Origin: Sunxiuqinia sp963678245
GTDB taxonomy: Bacteria; Bacteroidota; Bacteroidia; Bacteroidales; Prolixibacteraceae
Assembly: GCA_965140765.1 (NCBI GenBank)
Contig: OZ223308.1
Span: forward strand, 372,001 to 436,000
Length of the DNA: 64,000 bases
Direction: 5' to 3'
Of this stretch, positions 61,836 to 64,000 are shown piece after piece (the first letter of the stretch is position 1; every line of letters begins with the position of its first letter). The notes under the pieces were generated by a model, which was not told the origin of the DNA, made no database searches, and was given only the letters and a program-made list of their open reading frames with translations. The translations under genes were made by a program, and so were the position numbers.

Positions 61836-62549
61836 ATGAATGCTGAAAAAGTAATCTTAATTGAACCTGTCGGACAGGTTACTTTAGTTAGAAATGAACG
61901 TTCCCGTTATTTTCGGTTACGGGTAAAACCAACTGGTCAAGCTCATGTTTCTATGCCTGTTTTAGCCTCGGAGGCTAAAGCTGTCAACTTTGTGAAGTCA
62001 AAATCAGCATGGATAATACAACAACAACAAAAGATTAAAACAGGTTTAACCGTTTTCGGACAAGATAACTCTTTTCGAACAAAGTTTCATCAATTAAAAA
62101 TAGTAAAAGTTGATCAAGGGCAAGTGACGAATTTGATAGGAAACGGAATTGTCCAAATTAACATTCCAAATAAATACGATCATCAAAACGCAAACATTCA
62201 ACAATTTATACGCAGGACTCTTATTGAAGTCATGCGACAGGAAGCTAAAGTTTATTTACCTGTTCGACTTCATGAATTAGCCTCGAACCACGGGTTTCAA
62301 TTTCAAAAAGTATTTGTAAAACATGTAAAAAGCCGATGGGGAAGTTGCTCTTCAGTAAACAACATCAATCTGAACCTGCATTTGATGAGACTACCTGACC
62401 GATTAATCGACTATGTATTGCTTCATGAATTGGCCCATACAAAAGAAAAAAACCACAGCAAAAACTTTTGGCAGTTACTCGAAGAAATATGCCCGGGTTC
62501 GAAACAACTGGATCGGGAACTCAAAAAGTACCATGTTGATATTTTTTGA
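61836..62549 (+). CDS. YgjP-like (DUF45) zinc metallopeptidase
   Basis: The 237-aa protein begins MNAEKVILIEPVGQVTLVRNERSRYFRLRVKPTG, as in the YgjP/SprT-like family. The zinc-binding HExxH appears as HELAHTKEKNHSKNFW with a downstream His, and the upstream strand VKSRWGSCSSVNNINLNLHLMRLP is the DUF45 signature. A longer frame from 61656 was rejected because it has no family support and overlaps the divergent gene. Confidence 0.92.
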   Translation: MNAEKVILIEPVGQVTLVRNERSRYFRLRVKPTGQAHVSMPVLASEAKAVNFVKSKSAWIIQQQQKIKTGLTVFGQDNSFRTKFHQLKIVKVDQGQVTNLIGNGIVQINIPNKYDHQNANIQQFIRRTLIEVMRQEAKVYLPVRLHELASNHGFQFQKVFVKHVKSRWGSCSSVNNINLNLHLMRLPDRLIDYVLLHELAHTKEKNHSKNFWQLLEEICPGSKQLDRELKKYHVDIF

Positions 62550-62591
62550 ACAGAAAGACCTTTAAACAACTTATTCTATAAAAAAGGAATT

Positions 62592-63926
62592 ATGAACTGG
62601 AACGAACTTATATCGAGCAAACGACTTGGCACAAAGCCGGCGGTAAAACAAAACGAATTGTATAACCGCACACAATTTCAACGCGACTACGATCGCTTGA
62701 TTTTTTCGTCCCCCTTTCGTCGCATGCAAAACAAAACCCAGGTATTTCCTTTGCCCGGCAGCATTTTCGTACACAACCGACTTACCCACAGCCTGGAAGT
62801 GGCAAGCGTTGGCCGTTCGCTTGGAAATATATTGGCTGAAAAACTAATTGTAAAGGGCGAAACAAGTCCATTGATTCCTGAACTCGGAGCTGTCGTTTCG
62901 GCGGCCTGCCTGGCTCACGATATGGGAAATCCTCCATTTGGGCATGCCGGCGAAGAAGCTATTTCAAGCTATTTCAAAAATGGCAAAGGACATAATTTAC
63001 AACTCATGCTTCAACCCGAAGAATGGAACGATTTTGTCTACTTTGATGGAAATGCCAATGCCTTTCGATTGTTAAGTCACCAGTTTAACGGACGCCGCGC
63101 CGGAGGATTTGCACTAACCTACACAACCCTGGCCAGCATTGTAAAATACCCATTTGAGTCGGTAGGTATTCAAAAACCCAAGTTTGGTTTCTTTCAATCG
63201 GAAAAAGAGCTTTACCACGAAATTGCCACTGAGCTCGGCATTAAACAGCTTGGAAATACCCCCCTGAAGTTTGCCCGCCACCCACTGGTCTTTTTGGTTG
63301 AAGCAGCCGATGACATCTGTTACCAAATGATGGATCTGGAAGACGCACATAAACTGGGAATATTGGGTTATGAAACAACCAAAGAACTATTCCTGAACTT
63401 TTACGACCAGCAAGCGGATAAGGAAATTCGTAAAAAAATTGAAGAAACCTTCAAAGTGGTCTCTGATCACAACGAACGAATTGCATATCTGCGAGCCGGC
63501 GTAATTAACAAATTGGTGCACGAGTGTATTGCTATTTTCGAAAGTAAGCAAGACGACATCTTCGAAGGTTCGTTTCAAAAATCACTAATCAGCCAGTTAA
63601 AAGGCACTTCCAGAATAGCGCTGGAGGAAATAAAAGATTTATCGGTTGACAAAATTTACAAACACCGATCGGTTGTGGAGGTTGAAATTTCAGGACACCA
63701 AATTATTGGCACTTTGCTCGAAGCATTTATTGAAGCCCTGCTCGCTCCGGATGAAGGCTACTCAAAACGATTAATCTCCATGATTCCGGAACAATACCGC
63801 AACAACCACCAAACCACCTATGAAAAAGTGCAATCGGTGATCGATTTTGTTTCGGGTATGACTGACTTGTATGCTTTGGATTTGTTCCGGAAAATAAAAG
63901 GGATCAATTTGCCATCGATCGGCTAA
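62592..63926 (+). CDS. dgt: Deoxyguanosinetriphosphate triphosphohydrolase (dGTPase)
   Basis: It hydrolyses dNTPs to deoxynucleosides and tripolyphosphate. The 444-aa HD-domain protein shows the first block HNRLTHSLEVASVGRSLG, the metal-binding ACLAHDMGNPPFGHAGEEAIS (HD plus downstream His), and the later EAADDICYQMMDLEDAHK with its conserved Asp. With the deoxynucleoside kinase at 49.7 kb, the window holds opposing dNTP-pool enzymes. It follows the metallopeptidase by 42 nt. Confidence 0.95.
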   Translation: MNWNELISSKRLGTKPAVKQNELYNRTQFQRDYDRLIFSSPFRRMQNKTQVFPLPGSIFVHNRLTHSLEVASVGRSLGNILAEKLIVKGETSPLIPELGAVVSAACLAHDMGNPPFGHAGEEAISSYFKNGKGHNLQLMLQPEEWNDFVYFDGNANAFRLLSHQFNGRRAGGFALTYTTLASIVKYPFESVGIQKPKFGFFQSEKELYHEIATELGIKQLGNTPLKFARHPLVFLVEAADDICYQMMDLEDAHKLGILGYETTKELFLNFYDQQADKEIRKKIEETFKVVSDHNERIAYLRAGVINKLVHECIAIFESKQDDIFEGSFQKSLISQLKGTSRIALEEIKDLSVDKIYKHRSVVEVEISGHQIIGTLLEAFIEALLAPDEGYSKRLISMIPEQYRNNHQTTYEKVQSVIDFVSGMTDLYALDLFRKIKGINLPSIG

Positions 63927-63932
63927 GGTTAT

Positions 63933-64000
63933 TTACCGAGCTGGCTCTTTAGCAAACTAACATTATTATTTAAGCGTTCAATGGTTTCGTCCTTGCTCTG
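63933..64000 (-). CDS. C-terminal end of an unidentified gene (coiled-coil-like)
   Basis: On the minus strand 22 codons are open to the window edge, reading QSKDETIERLNNNVSLLKSQLG-Lys and ending at TAA (63933-63935). Heptad-like leucines suggest a coiled coil. The fragment is too short for identification. It is convergent with dgt. Confidence 0.45.

Overview
The window is a 64 kb piece of a Bacteroidota chromosome. Evidence for this: Bacteroidetes-type -7 boxes (TAnnTTTG) upstream of several genes, type IX secretion (T9SS) proteins (PorP/SprF, a PorE-like OmpA protein, CHU_C and type A sorting domains, SprB repeats), a FecI/FecR/TonB-receptor locus, and lineage-typical families (DUF2851, DUF3667, DUF3108, HTH_34-like regulator). 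A member of Marinilabiliales/Prolixibacteraceae fits best, but that placement is inference. No rRNA, tRNA or CRISPR array was seen.

Layout. 0-8.9 kb: 5' part of a prolyl oligopeptidase lipoprotein, a small membrane protein, pnp and rpsO with terminators, a GH29 alpha-L-fucosidase, a TrkA-type potassium channel, DUF2851 and a secreted coiled-coil protein. 9-16.5 kb: DUF819 transporter-like protein, pyrF, a broken GIY-YIG nuclease ORF bracketed by two inverted palindromes, prfA, purM, a GNAT/RLAN-RimK pair and a small winged-helix regulator. 16.8-24.4 kb: cardiolipin synthase, lipoprotein, ribD, prmC, DUF362, an endonuclease/phosphatase-fold protein, DUF58, rimM. 24.5-40 kb: a T9SS surface locus on the minus strand, in transcription order LytTR regulator, 2784-aa adhesin, 334-aa secreted protein, 670-aa CHU_C protein, PorP/SprF, PorE-like OmpA. 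40-51.3 kb: tsaB, DUF3108, efp, a polysaccharide polymerase/chain-length pair, tyrS, DUF3667, cvpA, a GH3-like enzyme, a deoxynucleoside kinase and a PfkB sugar/nucleoside kinase. 51.5-56 kb: a decayed ECF sigma / TonB receptor / FecR / DUF4382 locus. 56-64 kb: a 1424-aa T9SS type A protein with nine HYR-like repeats, two uncharacterised proteins, a YgjP-like metalloprotease, dgt, and the last codons of another gene.

The most interesting part is the T9SS array. Three successive secreted proteins of very different size share a homologous beta-rich module, although only the third has a recognisable T9SS C-terminal domain. The first two end in the same short tail (PNTS-x-IT). The genes are followed by the usual outer-membrane partners and preceded by an orphan LytTR regulator, which suggests a co-assembled surface structure. 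Second is the GIY-YIG/palindrome cassette that exactly fills the pyrF-prfA gap. Third is the decayed iron-type regulatory locus, in contrast to otherwise intact coding across the window.
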